A stretch of 64,000 bases of DNA from Leucobacter massiliensis (GTDB lineage Bacteria > Actinomycetota > Actinomycetes > Actinomycetales > Microbacteriaceae), in contig NZ_MWZD01000017.1 of NCBI RefSeq assembly GCF_002982315.1, positions 806,001-870,000 of the forward strand, written 5' to 3'. Below the pieces are notes generated by a model. It saw nothing but the letters and a program-made list of their open reading frames with translations. It made no database searches and was not told where the DNA came from. Position numbers and translations under genes: made by a program. How positions within the stretch are numbered: the stretch's first letter is position 1; the number at the start of each line of letters is the position of its first letter. Shown here one piece after another: positions 42,657 to 50,689 of this stretch.

Positions 42657-43736
42657 TCAGCCGCCGAGCAGCTCCCGCACCCGGGGCATCACCTCGCGGC
42701 CGTAGAGCTCGATGCTCGCGAGCAGCTGCTCGTGCGGCATCGTGCCGTTCGCGTACTTCAGGTCGAAGCGGTCCGCGCCGAGCACGCGCACGGTGCGGGC
42801 GATGCGCTGCGCCACCGTCTCCGGCGAGCCGACATAGAGGGATCCGGCATCGGCCTCCCGCTCGAACTCGGCACGCGTGGTGCGCGGCCAGCCGCGCTCG
42901 GCGCCGATGCGGTTGCGGTTGTGCTCGAAGTGCGGCCACAACTGCTCGCGCGCCTCGGCGTCGGTGGCGGCGATGTGGCCGGGGGAGTGCACGCCGAGCG
43001 GCATCGGCTCTCGTCCGAGCTCTTGCTGCGCCTGCCGGTAGAGATCGGCGAAGGGCGCGAAGCGGGCCGGATCGCCGCCGATGATGGCGAGCATCATCGG
43101 GATCCCCACCTGCACGGTGCGCAGCACGGACTGGGGACTGCCGCCCACCCCGATCCAGGCGCGGACGCCGTCCGGCTGCTCCGTCTTCGGGTAGACCTCC
43201 TGCTCGACGAGCGGGCTGCGGTGGCGGCCCGACCAGGTGACCGGCCCTTCGCCGCGCAGCTTCGCGAACAGCTCGAGCTTTTCCGAGAAGAGCGTGTCGT
43301 AGTCGCTCAGCTCATAGCCGAAGAGGGGGAAGGACTCGGTGAAGGAACCGCGCCCGAGCACAGCCTCGGCGCGTCCGGAGCTGACGGCGTCGAGCGTGGC
43401 GAAGCGCTCATACACTCGCACCGGGTCGTCGCTGGAGAGCACGGTCACGCCGGTGCCGAGCAGGATCCGCTCCGTGCGGCCGGCGATGGCGGCGAGCGCG
43501 ATCTCCGGGCTGCTCAGTGCGAAGTCGTCGCGGTGATGCTCGCCGAGGGTGATCGCGTCGACGCCGAGACGGTCTGCGAGCACCGCCTGCTCCACGACGT
43601 CCCGGATCACCTGCGCCGGGTGGACGGGATCGCCTGAGCGAGTGCGGGTGACGTCTCCGAAGGTGTCGAGACCGAGGATCAGCTGCTCGGGAGTCGCGCC
43701 GGCGACGGCGCGCAGCGGGGCGGGGGAAGGGCTCAT
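42657..43736 (-). CDS. LLM-class flavin-dependent oxidoreductase
   Basis: The 359-residue luciferase-like monooxygenase fold is recognisable from LILGLDTFGD at the N-terminus, DAITLGEHHRDDFALSSPEIALAAIAGRT, GTGVTVLSSDDPVRVYERFATLD and RAEAVLGRGSF, and the late GSPETVAQRI. These are typical FMN/F420-dependent family blocks. The start at ATG 43736 is preferred over ATG 43751. The short YrdB-like membrane gene starts upstream on the same strand with a 28-bp gap, so the two may be cotranscribed. Substrate unknown. Confidence 0.88.
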   Translation of the reverse strand: MSPSPAPLRAVAGATPEQLILGLDTFGDVTRTRSGDPVHPAQVIRDVVEQAVLADRLGVDAITLGEHHRDDFALSSPEIALAAIAGRTERILLGTGVTVLSSDDPVRVYERFATLDAVSSGRAEAVLGRGSFTESFPLFGYELSDYDTLFSEKLELFAKLRGEGPVTWSGRHRSPLVEQEVYPKTEQPDGVRAWIGVGGSPQSVLRTVQVGIPMMLAIIGGDPARFAPFADLYRQAQQELGREPMPLGVHSPGHIAATDAEAREQLWPHFEHNRNRIGAERGWPRTTRAEFEREADAGSLYVGSPETVAQRIARTVRVLGADRFDLKYANGTMPHEQLLASIELYGREVMPRVRELLGG

Positions 43737-43764
43737 GCGCCCCTCAACCACGCGTCGCGTCGCG

Positions 43765-44130
43765 CTATTCCGTGCGGGTCGAGGCGAGGAAGCCGACGAC
43801 CGCCCCGGCGACGCCGAAGAGCGCAGGCCACAACCAGAACACGCCCAGGTCGATGAGCGCCGCCACGGCGGCCGCGAGCAGCAGCAGCTCGAAGAGTGCC
43901 TGAGCGTAGCGGTCGACGCGCAGCACGGGGCGCGGAGACAGGAAGAGCGCCCACAGCAGCACCGCGAGGACGAGCAGCACGAGCCCGGTGACGATCCCGG
44001 GGACCGGCAGGCGTCCCGCGAGGAAGCCCCAGACCGCGATCGACAGCACCGCGACGAGGTGGAACACTCCGCGGGCGAACTGCAGGATCGCGGTCGAGCG
44101 GCGGGGCTGTGCGTCGGAGGTGCTGGTCAC
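43765..44130 (-). CDS. YrdB-family (DUF2568) small membrane protein
   Basis: The 121-residue protein has four hydrophobic segments separated by short loops: about 15-38, 43-63, 78-95 and 97-115. The pattern ARGVFHLVAVLSIAVWGF, LLWALFLSPRP and FGVAGAVVGFL fits the YrdB/DUF2568 family of bacterial membrane proteins. Function unknown. It lies immediately upstream of the LLM oxidoreductase gene on the same strand. Confidence 0.75.
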   Translation of the reverse strand: MTSTSDAQPRRSTAILQFARGVFHLVAVLSIAVWGFLAGRLPVPGIVTGLVLLVLAVLLWALFLSPRPVLRVDRYAQALFELLLLAAAVAALIDLGVFWLWPALFGVAGAVVGFLASTRTE

Positions 44131-44187
44131 CCGCCCATTCTACCCGGCCAGGCTTCCGGCCCTGGGCCGCCCGTCGCCCGCCTGCTC

Positions 44188-44264
44188 CGGCGTATACCTT
44201 TTTCGCGAGCGTGTACCTGAATTACCGTGCGTAAGGTACACGGCGGCGAGAAAGGTACACGCCG
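44188..44264. repeat. Nested inverted repeats upstream of amidohydrolase 3
   Basis: The outer arms 44188-44206 and 44246-44264 match at 17 of 19 bases when one is inverted (core CGGCGTRTACCTTTYTCGC). The inner arms CGTGTACCT (44210-44218) and AGGTACACG (44234-44242) are a perfect inverted pair. Four copies of a GTACCT-type box thus occur within 77 bases, between the divergent yrdB-like and amidohydrolase genes. They look like a clustered regulator-binding region. Confidence 0.7.
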
Positions 44265-44352
44265 ACGGGAACGAGGCGGTGCGCGCGGGGTGAGCGCGCA
44301 CTGGGTCGGGCAGGTGGCGCTACGCACAGGCTGCGGTGCTCGGCGGTAGGGT

Positions 44353-45591
44353 GTGGGCGTGGAGGCTGAGCGGCAGGCAAGGGAGGCGTCGCCCGCGGAA
44401 CGGGCGGGCACCGCCGCACGGGTGGGTGCGGGCGGCGTGCGCGCGATCCGGGTGCTCGACGCGCGCGGCGGCTTCGGGGCGCCCCGGCGCGTGGGCTGGC
44501 GTGACGGGGTCTTCGCACTGGATGGCCTCCCGCAGGCTGACGACCTCGACGGCTCCGGGCTGTGGTTGATCCCCGGACTCGTCGATGCGCATCTGCACGC
44601 CTCCTGGCACGCCTTCGGGGCTTCCGAGCGGGAGGAACTCGATGCGGCCCGCACTCGCGAACTGACGGCGGCGGGATTGCGCCGCACGCTGGCCGCCGGG
44701 TTCACCAGCGCGCGCGACGCCGGCGGGCTGGATCCGGCGGAGCTCTCCGGGATTCCCGAGACGGAGCGTCCTCGGATCCAGTGCGCGGTGACCCTGATCG
44801 ATCGCACCGTGGCGGACGCCGCCGGCGGGATCGGCCGGGCGGTCGAGCAGGCGCTCGCCGCGGGCGCGCGGTGGGTGAAGCTCGTCGCCACGGGGGGAGT
44901 GGCGACGGCGGGCGGCTCCGGTCTCGACCCCGTGTTCACGGCCGCGGAGATGCGCGCGGCCGTGCGGCTGGCCGAGGGGGCGGGAGCCGGGGTGATGGTG
45001 CATGCCTGGGGCGGCGAGGCGATCGATGACGCCGTCGAGGCGGGCGCGATGAGCCTGGAGCACGGCATCTTCCTGACGGACGCGCAGGCGGAGCGGGCCG
45101 CCGAACGCGGCGTGACCCTTGTGCCCACCCTGCGCATCTATCGTCTCGTGCGGCGCATGATCGATCGCGGCGAGCTGCCGGCGACGTTGCGTGCGCGCCT
45201 GGACGAGGCGACCGGCGCCCACCCGCGGGCGGTGCAGCGAGCTCGTGATGCGGGCCTCTCGATCGCGCTCGGCACGGACTCCGGCACTCCGCAGCAGCAC
45301 GGGAGCAATGCGCGGGAGTTCGACGCGCTGGTCTCGGCCGGGCTCACGCCGGGCGAGGCTCTGCTCGCGGCGACGCGCTCCGGAGCAGAACTGCTCGGTC
45401 GGGTCGCGATGCGCTCCGGAGCGCCCGCGCCGTCTCCCGCTTCTGCGGGCACGGTCGTCGACGGGGCGCCGGCCGACGCGGTGATCCTGCGCCGCGACCC
45501 GCGTCTTCCCGGTGCGCTCGCGGATCCGGACGCGATCGCCGCGGTGGTGCTCGCCGGCAGGGTGCTGGATCCTGCGGTGCTGCGCACCTGA
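44353..45591 (+). CDS. Amidohydrolase family protein (imidazolonepropionase-like group)
   Basis: The 412-residue metal-dependent hydrolase has H80-L-H82 in LVDAHLHASWH, Lys in RWVKLVATGG, His in VMVHAWGG, His in SLEHGIF and Asp in ALGTDSGTP. The domain starts with an N-terminal composite beta-domain (about 25-75) and ends with ADAVILRRDPR. It belongs to a different subgroup from the two YtcJ-like enzymes; members include prolidase-like and imidazolonepropionase-like enzymes, so the substrate is open. The start is a GTG at 44353; GTG 44359 is also possible. It stands alone downstream of a repeat-rich promoter region. Confidence 0.85.
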   Translation: MGVEAERQAREASPAERAGTAARVGAGGVRAIRVLDARGGFGAPRRVGWRDGVFALDGLPQADDLDGSGLWLIPGLVDAHLHASWHAFGASEREELDAARTRELTAAGLRRTLAAGFTSARDAGGLDPAELSGIPETERPRIQCAVTLIDRTVADAAGGIGRAVEQALAAGARWVKLVATGGVATAGGSGLDPVFTAAEMRAAVRLAEGAGAGVMVHAWGGEAIDDAVEAGAMSLEHGIFLTDAQAERAAERGVTLVPTLRIYRLVRRMIDRGELPATLRARLDEATGAHPRAVQRARDAGLSIALGTDSGTPQQHGSNAREFDALVSAGLTPGEALLAATRSGAELLGRVAMRSGAPAPSPASAGTVVDGAPADAVILRRDPRLPGALADPDAIAAVVLAGRVLDPAVLRT

Positions 45592-45632
45592 GGGCCCGCG
45601 GCCGTGCCGGATGATCCGGCCTCACCGGAACA

Positions 45633-45673
45633 CACGTGCGCCATGCCCCGAAGCGACGGGCATGGCGCACGTG
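45633..45673. terminator. Bidirectional hairpin between amidohydrolase 3 and ctaF
   Basis: CACGTGCGCCATGCCC (45633-45648) and its exact reverse complement (45658-45673) form a 16-bp stem with a 9-base loop. It lies centrally between two converging genes. No T tract is present on either side. Confidence 0.75.
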
Positions 45674-45683
45674 GTCCTGCGTG

Positions 45684-46106
45684 CTACCGGGCGAAGTTGC
45701 CGCGGTAGTACTCGTAGATCCAGCCGCAGACGGCGATGGGCACGAGCGGCAGCGAGAAGAAGAAGAGCCAGTAGGTCCCCTGCAGGCAGACCCCGAGCAC
45801 CACGAGGGCCGCGCCGCCCGCGAGCGTGAACGGCCACCAGCTGTGGGGCGGGAACTCCCCGATCTCGGGGTCGCCGTCGTCGATGTCGGAGTCAGGACGG
45901 TCTTCGACGAGCACGCCCCCCTGCTTGCGCTTCACCAGCATCAGGTAGATGGCGATGAGCGCAGCGAGCCCGCCCGAGAGCAGGATCGCCAGGGAGCCTG
46001 CCAGTTCGAGCGTCCCCTCCGCGGCGTAGTGCCACGCCGAGTAGAGCACGGAGACGACGATGAAGTATGCCGTGAGAAACCAGAAGATCACGATGGTGGG
46101 TTTCAT
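45684..46106 (-). CDS. ctaF: Cytochrome c oxidase subunit 4 (CtaF)
   Basis: The 140-residue actinobacterial subunit 4 has four hydrophobic helices: about 5-27, 35-58, 93-110 and 112-130. The linker DGDPEIGEFPPHSWWPF and the ending GWIYEYYRGNFAR are characteristic of the family. It follows ctaD by 21 bp on the same strand and belongs to the aa3-type oxidase that terminates the bc1-aa3 chain. Confidence 0.92.
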   Translation of the reverse strand: MKPTIVIFWFLTAYFIVVSVLYSAWHYAAEGTLELAGSLAILLSGGLAALIAIYLMLVKRKQGGVLVEDRPDSDIDDGDPEIGEFPPHSWWPFTLAGGAALVVLGVCLQGTYWLFFFSLPLVPIAVCGWIYEYYRGNFAR

Positions 46107-46127
46107 GGCCCGAGGTCCTTTCGGTCG

Positions 46128-47813
46128 TTACCGCTGCGCGGGGGGCTCGGCGTCGTGCCTGTCGAGGGCTGCGAGCGCCTTCTCACGCTCACCGGCCTGC
46201 ACGGGCGCGGGCTGCTCGACGCCGCTGACCTCGGGATGGTGGAGGTCGAACGCCGGCGACTCGGAGCGAATGCGCGGGATCGATGTGAAGTTGTGCCGCG
46301 GCGGCGGGCAGGAGGTGGCCCACTCCAGCGACCGGCCGGTGCCCCACGGGTCGTCGACCGTGACCTTCGGCGCACGTCGTGCCGTGACGTACACATTGAC
46401 CAGGAAGGGGATCGTCGCCGCACCGAGGAGGATGGACCCCACCGTGGAGAGCTCGTTCATCCAGGTGACTCCGTCGCTCGGCAGGTAGGTGTAGTAGCGC
46501 CGCGGCATGCCGATCACGCCCATCCAGTGCTGCACGAGGAAGGTCATGTGGAAGCCGATGAAGAGGCTCCAGAAGTGGATCTTGCCGAGGCGCTCGTTGA
46601 GCATCTTGCCGGTCCACTTGGGCCACCAGAAGTAGAAGCCGGCGAACATCGCGAAGACGACGGTGCCGAAGATCGTGTAGTGGAAGTGCGCGACCACGAA
46701 GTACGTCTCGCTCAGGTGGAAGTCGAGGGCCGGCGAGGCCAGGAGCACGCCGGTGAGGCCGCCGAAGACGAAGGTGAGCAGGAAGCCGATGGCGAAGACG
46801 ATGGGCGTCTCGAAGGTGATCGAGCCGCGCCACATCGTGCCCACCCAGTTGAAGATCTTCACGCCGGTCGGCACCGCGATGAGCATGGTCAGCAGGGCGA
46901 AGAACGGCAGCAGCACCGAGCCGGTGACGTACATGTGGTGCGCCCACACCGTCATCGAGAGCGCGCCGATGGAGATGGTGGCGTAGATCAGGGTCTTGTA
47001 GCCGAAGAGCGGCTTTCGGCTGAAGACGGGCACGACCTCGGAGATGATGCCGAAGAACGGCAGCGCGAGCACGTAGACCTCGGGGTGACCGAAGAACCAG
47101 AAGAGGTGCTGGAAGAGGATCGCGCCCCCCTCCCCGGCGAAGACCTGGGCGCCGAAGATGCGATCCGCGGCGAGCCCGAAGAAGGCGGCCGCGAGGATCG
47201 GGAAGATGAGGATGATGAGCACGGAGGTGATCATCGTGTTCCAGGTGAACACCGACATGCGCCACATCGTCATGCCGGGGGCGCGCATGGTGATGATGGT
47301 GGTGAGGAAGTTGACCCCGCCCATGATGGTGCCGAAGCCGCCGATCCCGAGCCCGAGGATCCACAGATTGCCTCCGATGCCGGGCGAGTACTCGGCCGAG
47401 GAGAGCGGCGGGTAGGCGAACCAGCCGAAGGACGCGGCGCCCTGGGGGGTGAGGAACGCGCCGACCGCGAGGAGGGAGCCGAAGGTGTAGAGCCAGAATG
47501 CGAAGGCGTTGAGCCGCGGGAAGGCCACGTCCGGCGCGCCGATCTGCAGCGGCATGAGCACGTTCGCGAAGCCCGAGAAGAGCGGCGTCGCGAACATCAG
47601 CAGCATGATGGTCGCGTGCATCGTGAACAGCTGGTTGTACTGATCCGGCGTCGACACCACCTCGAGCCCCGGCTGGAAGAGCTGGGCGCGGATCACCAGG
47701 GCCATCAGGCCGCCGATGAGGAAGTAGACGAACGAACTGATCAGATACATGTAGCCGATCACCTTGTGATCGGTGGAGGTGATCCACGAGACGATCACAT
47801 TGCCCTTTTTCAT
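46128..47813 (-). CDS. ctaD: Cytochrome c oxidase subunit I (CtaD)
   Basis: The 561-residue catalytic subunit has haem a ligands H66 (TMHATIML) and H378 (HFHYTIFG), haem a3 ligand H376, CuB ligands H243, H292 and H293, and the His-Tyr crosslink pair H243/Y247 in GHPEVY. Twelve helices are present. I choose ATG 47813 because GAGGGAAA precedes it at good spacing; ATG 47825 is possible. The gene usually follows ctaC; here its upstream neighbour is a divergent transporter gene, so the CuA subunit is encoded elsewhere or this is a second ctaD-ctaF copy. Confidence 0.96.
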   Translation of the reverse strand: MKKGNVIVSWITSTDHKVIGYMYLISSFVYFLIGGLMALVIRAQLFQPGLEVVSTPDQYNQLFTMHATIMLLMFATPLFSGFANVLMPLQIGAPDVAFPRLNAFAFWLYTFGSLLAVGAFLTPQGAASFGWFAYPPLSSAEYSPGIGGNLWILGLGIGGFGTIMGGVNFLTTIITMRAPGMTMWRMSVFTWNTMITSVLIILIFPILAAAFFGLAADRIFGAQVFAGEGGAILFQHLFWFFGHPEVYVLALPFFGIISEVVPVFSRKPLFGYKTLIYATISIGALSMTVWAHHMYVTGSVLLPFFALLTMLIAVPTGVKIFNWVGTMWRGSITFETPIVFAIGFLLTFVFGGLTGVLLASPALDFHLSETYFVVAHFHYTIFGTVVFAMFAGFYFWWPKWTGKMLNERLGKIHFWSLFIGFHMTFLVQHWMGVIGMPRRYYTYLPSDGVTWMNELSTVGSILLGAATIPFLVNVYVTARRAPKVTVDDPWGTGRSLEWATSCPPPRHNFTSIPRIRSESPAFDLHHPEVSGVEQPAPVQAGEREKALAALDRHDAEPPAQR

Positions 47814-48084
47814 GCTTTCCCTCATCTCACGGGCGAGAACGGACGGAGCCGATTCGAGGCTACGTCTGGGCAGTGAAGGGGCTGTGTCGGACGGTGCCTT
47901 TTGAGTACTGGGGGCGACTGGGGGAGTAGCCCGAGGAGGTGGACTAGGTAGTTTCGCTCAGACAACGGTGGTTCACCGGCGCGAGCGCGAATTGGTCTAT
48001 TGCATTCCCTCTCAGTACGGTGGAAATCTAGACCACCTGCGCCGCCCGCGGCGTCCAGCCGCGCTCCCCCGAAGGGTCACCACC

Positions 48085-49659
48085 GTGCACGAGCCGAACC
48101 TCGCCAAGCCCCGCCTCGCCCTCGCCGCAGCCGCGCTCGCCGGCGCCCTCGCACTCAGCGCCTGCGCCTCCGCGCCGGCGGGCGTACCCGGCCCCGCCTC
48201 GGCAGGGGATCCGGTCGCCGGGGGCACCCTCACCCTCGGCCGGGTCGCCGCCGTCAACGATCTCGACCTCAATCAGCAGATCACCGCGAACAACGCCTTC
48301 GCGATCGACAAGATCTTCGAACCGCTCGTCGCCTTCGACGAGCGGGGCGAGATCGGTCCCTGGCTCGCCGAGTTCACCGAGAGCGAGGACGGGCTCGTCT
48401 ACACCTTCACGCTGCGCGAGGGGCTGCAGTTCTCGGACGGCACCCCAGTCACCCCTGACGACGTGGTCTTCTCCCTGAACCGGCATCTCGAGCTCGGCGG
48501 CCCACTGCCGCTGACCGCGCCCATCGCGTCGATCGAGCCGAGCGGCGAGCGCGACGTCGTGATCACCCTCGACAGCCCCTACACCCCGTTCCTCTCCGAG
48601 CTCGCCGGCTTCTCGAACGGCATCTTCCCCGCCGACTTCGGCGGCAGGAGCGAGGAGGCGTTCTTCGCGGACCCCGTGGGCACCGGACCCTTCGTCGTCG
48701 ACGAGTGGGACCCGAACGGCGACATCTCCTTCGTGCGCAACGAGCACTACTGGCAGGAGGGCAAGCCCTACCTCGATCGTCTCGTCTACAAGTTCGTCGC
48801 CGACGACACGCAGCTCCGGCAGCAGCTCGCGGCCGGCCAGCTCGACGCGATCGACACGGTGCCCGCGGCGAACGCGGCCGAGGTGGACCAGGCCGCGAAC
48901 ACGGTGCTCTCGCAGACCGCGGGCTGGTCGACCGAGCAGATCTTCTTCAACACCCAGCGCGAGGAATTCGCCGACCGGCACGTGCGCCGCGCGATCGCGC
49001 ACGCGCTCGACCGCGACGGCATCACCGCGGCGACCACCTTCGGCACGGCCGAGACCGCCAACGCGCTGCTTCCGCCGACCATCCAGTACTCCGCGAACGA
49101 CACTGTCGAGGCACTCGGCTTCGACGTCGGCGCCGCGAAGGCCGAGCTGGCTCGGTCGGCCTATCCCGACGGCTTCGAGGTCACGCTGCTCCTCGCGAGC
49201 GGCAATTCCCAGCGCGCTCAGATCGCCCAGATCGTGCAGGAGTCGCTCGCCGCGATCGGCATCACGGTGAAGATCGAGACGCTCGACATCGCGGTCTTCC
49301 GCGAGCGCTTCTTCGACTACGACTTTGACTTCATGCTCAACAGCGGTCAGTCCGACGCGCCCGATCCCGACGGCTTCATCACCTTCCAGGCCGACCCCGA
49401 GGGCTTCAGCAAGTCCTACTGGACCCACTTCACCGACGACCGCGTCACCGAGCTGATGCGCGCGGGCCGGACCACCCCGGACGGGCCCGAGCGCGAGCGG
49501 ATCTACGCGGAGATCCAGCAGATCCTCGCAGACGAGGTGCCGTACGTCCCCCTCTTCTTTCCCGCGAACCTGAAGGCGACGAGTGACCGCGTCCACGGCT
49601 TCACGGTGCTGCCCAACTCGAGCATTCGCCTGCAGGACGCCTGGGTGGAGGCGGAGTAG
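48085..49659 (+). CDS. Peptide-type ABC transporter substrate-binding lipoprotein (operon 2)
   Basis: The 524-residue family-5 binding protein starts at GTG 48085. The signal peptide ends in a lipobox LSAC with Cys27. The core motifs DLNQQITANNAFAIDKIFEPL, REGLQFSDGTPVTPDDVVFSLNRH, VGTGPFVVDEW and VRRAIAHALDRDGI define it. It shares the fold but little sequence with the protein of operon 1. It is followed by a DppB-like permease and a permease-ATPase-ATPase fusion. It is divergent from ctaD across 271 bp in which I see no clear operator. Confidence 0.92.
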   Translation: MHEPNLAKPRLALAAAALAGALALSACASAPAGVPGPASAGDPVAGGTLTLGRVAAVNDLDLNQQITANNAFAIDKIFEPLVAFDERGEIGPWLAEFTESEDGLVYTFTLREGLQFSDGTPVTPDDVVFSLNRHLELGGPLPLTAPIASIEPSGERDVVITLDSPYTPFLSELAGFSNGIFPADFGGRSEEAFFADPVGTGPFVVDEWDPNGDISFVRNEHYWQEGKPYLDRLVYKFVADDTQLRQQLAAGQLDAIDTVPAANAAEVDQAANTVLSQTAGWSTEQIFFNTQREEFADRHVRRAIAHALDRDGITAATTFGTAETANALLPPTIQYSANDTVEALGFDVGAAKAELARSAYPDGFEVTLLLASGNSQRAQIAQIVQESLAAIGITVKIETLDIAVFRERFFDYDFDFMLNSGQSDAPDPDGFITFQADPEGFSKSYWTHFTDDRVTELMRAGRTTPDGPERERIYAEIQQILADEVPYVPLFFPANLKATSDRVHGFTVLPNSSIRLQDAWVEAE

Positions 49660-49732
49660 CGACTCCGCCGGGAGGGGGATCCCGCTCCCGGCTCTCCCTA
49701 TCCTGGAGGGGAGCGAGCGGGAGCGAGGTGCG

Positions 49733-50689
49733 ATGAGGAGAGCAGTGCGCGCGGCCGGGCGGCTGCTCGCCCGCGTCGTGCCGGTGATGCTCGGCGTGGT
49801 CGTCGCGGTCTTCCTGCTGCTGCGCCTCGTGCCCGGCGACCCCGCTGCGATGATCCTCGGCGAGCGCGCCACCCCCGAGTCCATCGCCGAGCTGCGCCAC
49901 CGCCTCGGTCTCGACCTGCCCCTGTGGCAGCAGTTCGCCGACTTCGCGGTGCAGCTCGTCACTCGCTTCGACACCGGTGACTCGCTCGTCACCGGTCAGC
50001 CGGCGCGCGAGCTGATCCTCGCCACAGCGCCGGTCAGCCTGGGCATCGTGGGCCTCTCCGTGCTGTTCGCGATCCTGATCGCGGTGCCGCTCGCGCTCGC
50101 GGCCGCGCTCGGCAAGGACGGCTGGGCGGATCATCTCGTGCGCATCCTCCCAGCTGTCGGCCTCGGGATGCCGCTGTTCTGGATCGGCCTGCTGCTCATC
50201 ATCGTGTTCGCGGTGCAGTTGCGCTGGTTCCCCGTGGGAGGCGTGGGCTCGGGACCGGGCGAGCCGCTGCGCAGCCTGATCCTTCCCGCGCTGGCGGTGG
50301 CGCTCGGCCTCGCGCCCCCGCTGATCCGCTCGCTGCGGTCGCAGCTGCTGGAGGTGCTCGACGCCGACTTCGTGACGACGCTGCGCGCGGCCCGCATTCC
50401 CGAACGCCGCGTGCTCGGGCGGCACGTGCTGCGCGCGGCGGCCCTGCCGACGCTCACGCTGCTGAGCGTGAACGCCGCCTATCTGATCGGCGGCACCCTC
50501 GTCGTCGAGAAGGTGTTCGGCATCGGGGGACTCGGCACGCTGCTCTTCCAGTCGATCGGAAGCCGGGACTTCCCCGTGGTGCAGGGGGTGGCGCTCTTCT
50601 GCGCGGTGCTCGTCGTGCTCGTCACGACACTCGCCGGGGTGCTCGCGACGCTGCTCGATCCGCGACTGCGGACGGGAGGCGGGCGATGA
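49733..50689 (+). CDS. Peptide-type ABC transporter permease, DppB-like (operon 2)
   Basis: The 318-residue permease has six helices, LRLVPGDPAAMILGERATPESIAELRHRLGLD early (typical DppB/OppB), the coupling loop AARIPERRVLGRHVLRAAALP, and the ending LLDPRLR. The ATG at 49733 follows GAGCGAGGTG. It overlaps the next gene by four bases. It would form the membrane channel together with the permease domain of the following fusion. Confidence 0.92.
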   Translation: MRRAVRAAGRLLARVVPVMLGVVVAVFLLLRLVPGDPAAMILGERATPESIAELRHRLGLDLPLWQQFADFAVQLVTRFDTGDSLVTGQPARELILATAPVSLGIVGLSVLFAILIAVPLALAAALGKDGWADHLVRILPAVGLGMPLFWIGLLLIIVFAVQLRWFPVGGVGSGPGEPLRSLILPALAVALGLAPPLIRSLRSQLLEVLDADFVTTLRAARIPERRVLGRHVLRAAALPTLTLLSVNAAYLIGGTLVVEKVFGIGGLGTLLFQSIGSRDFPVVQGVALFCAVLVVLVTTLAGVLATLLDPRLRTGGGR

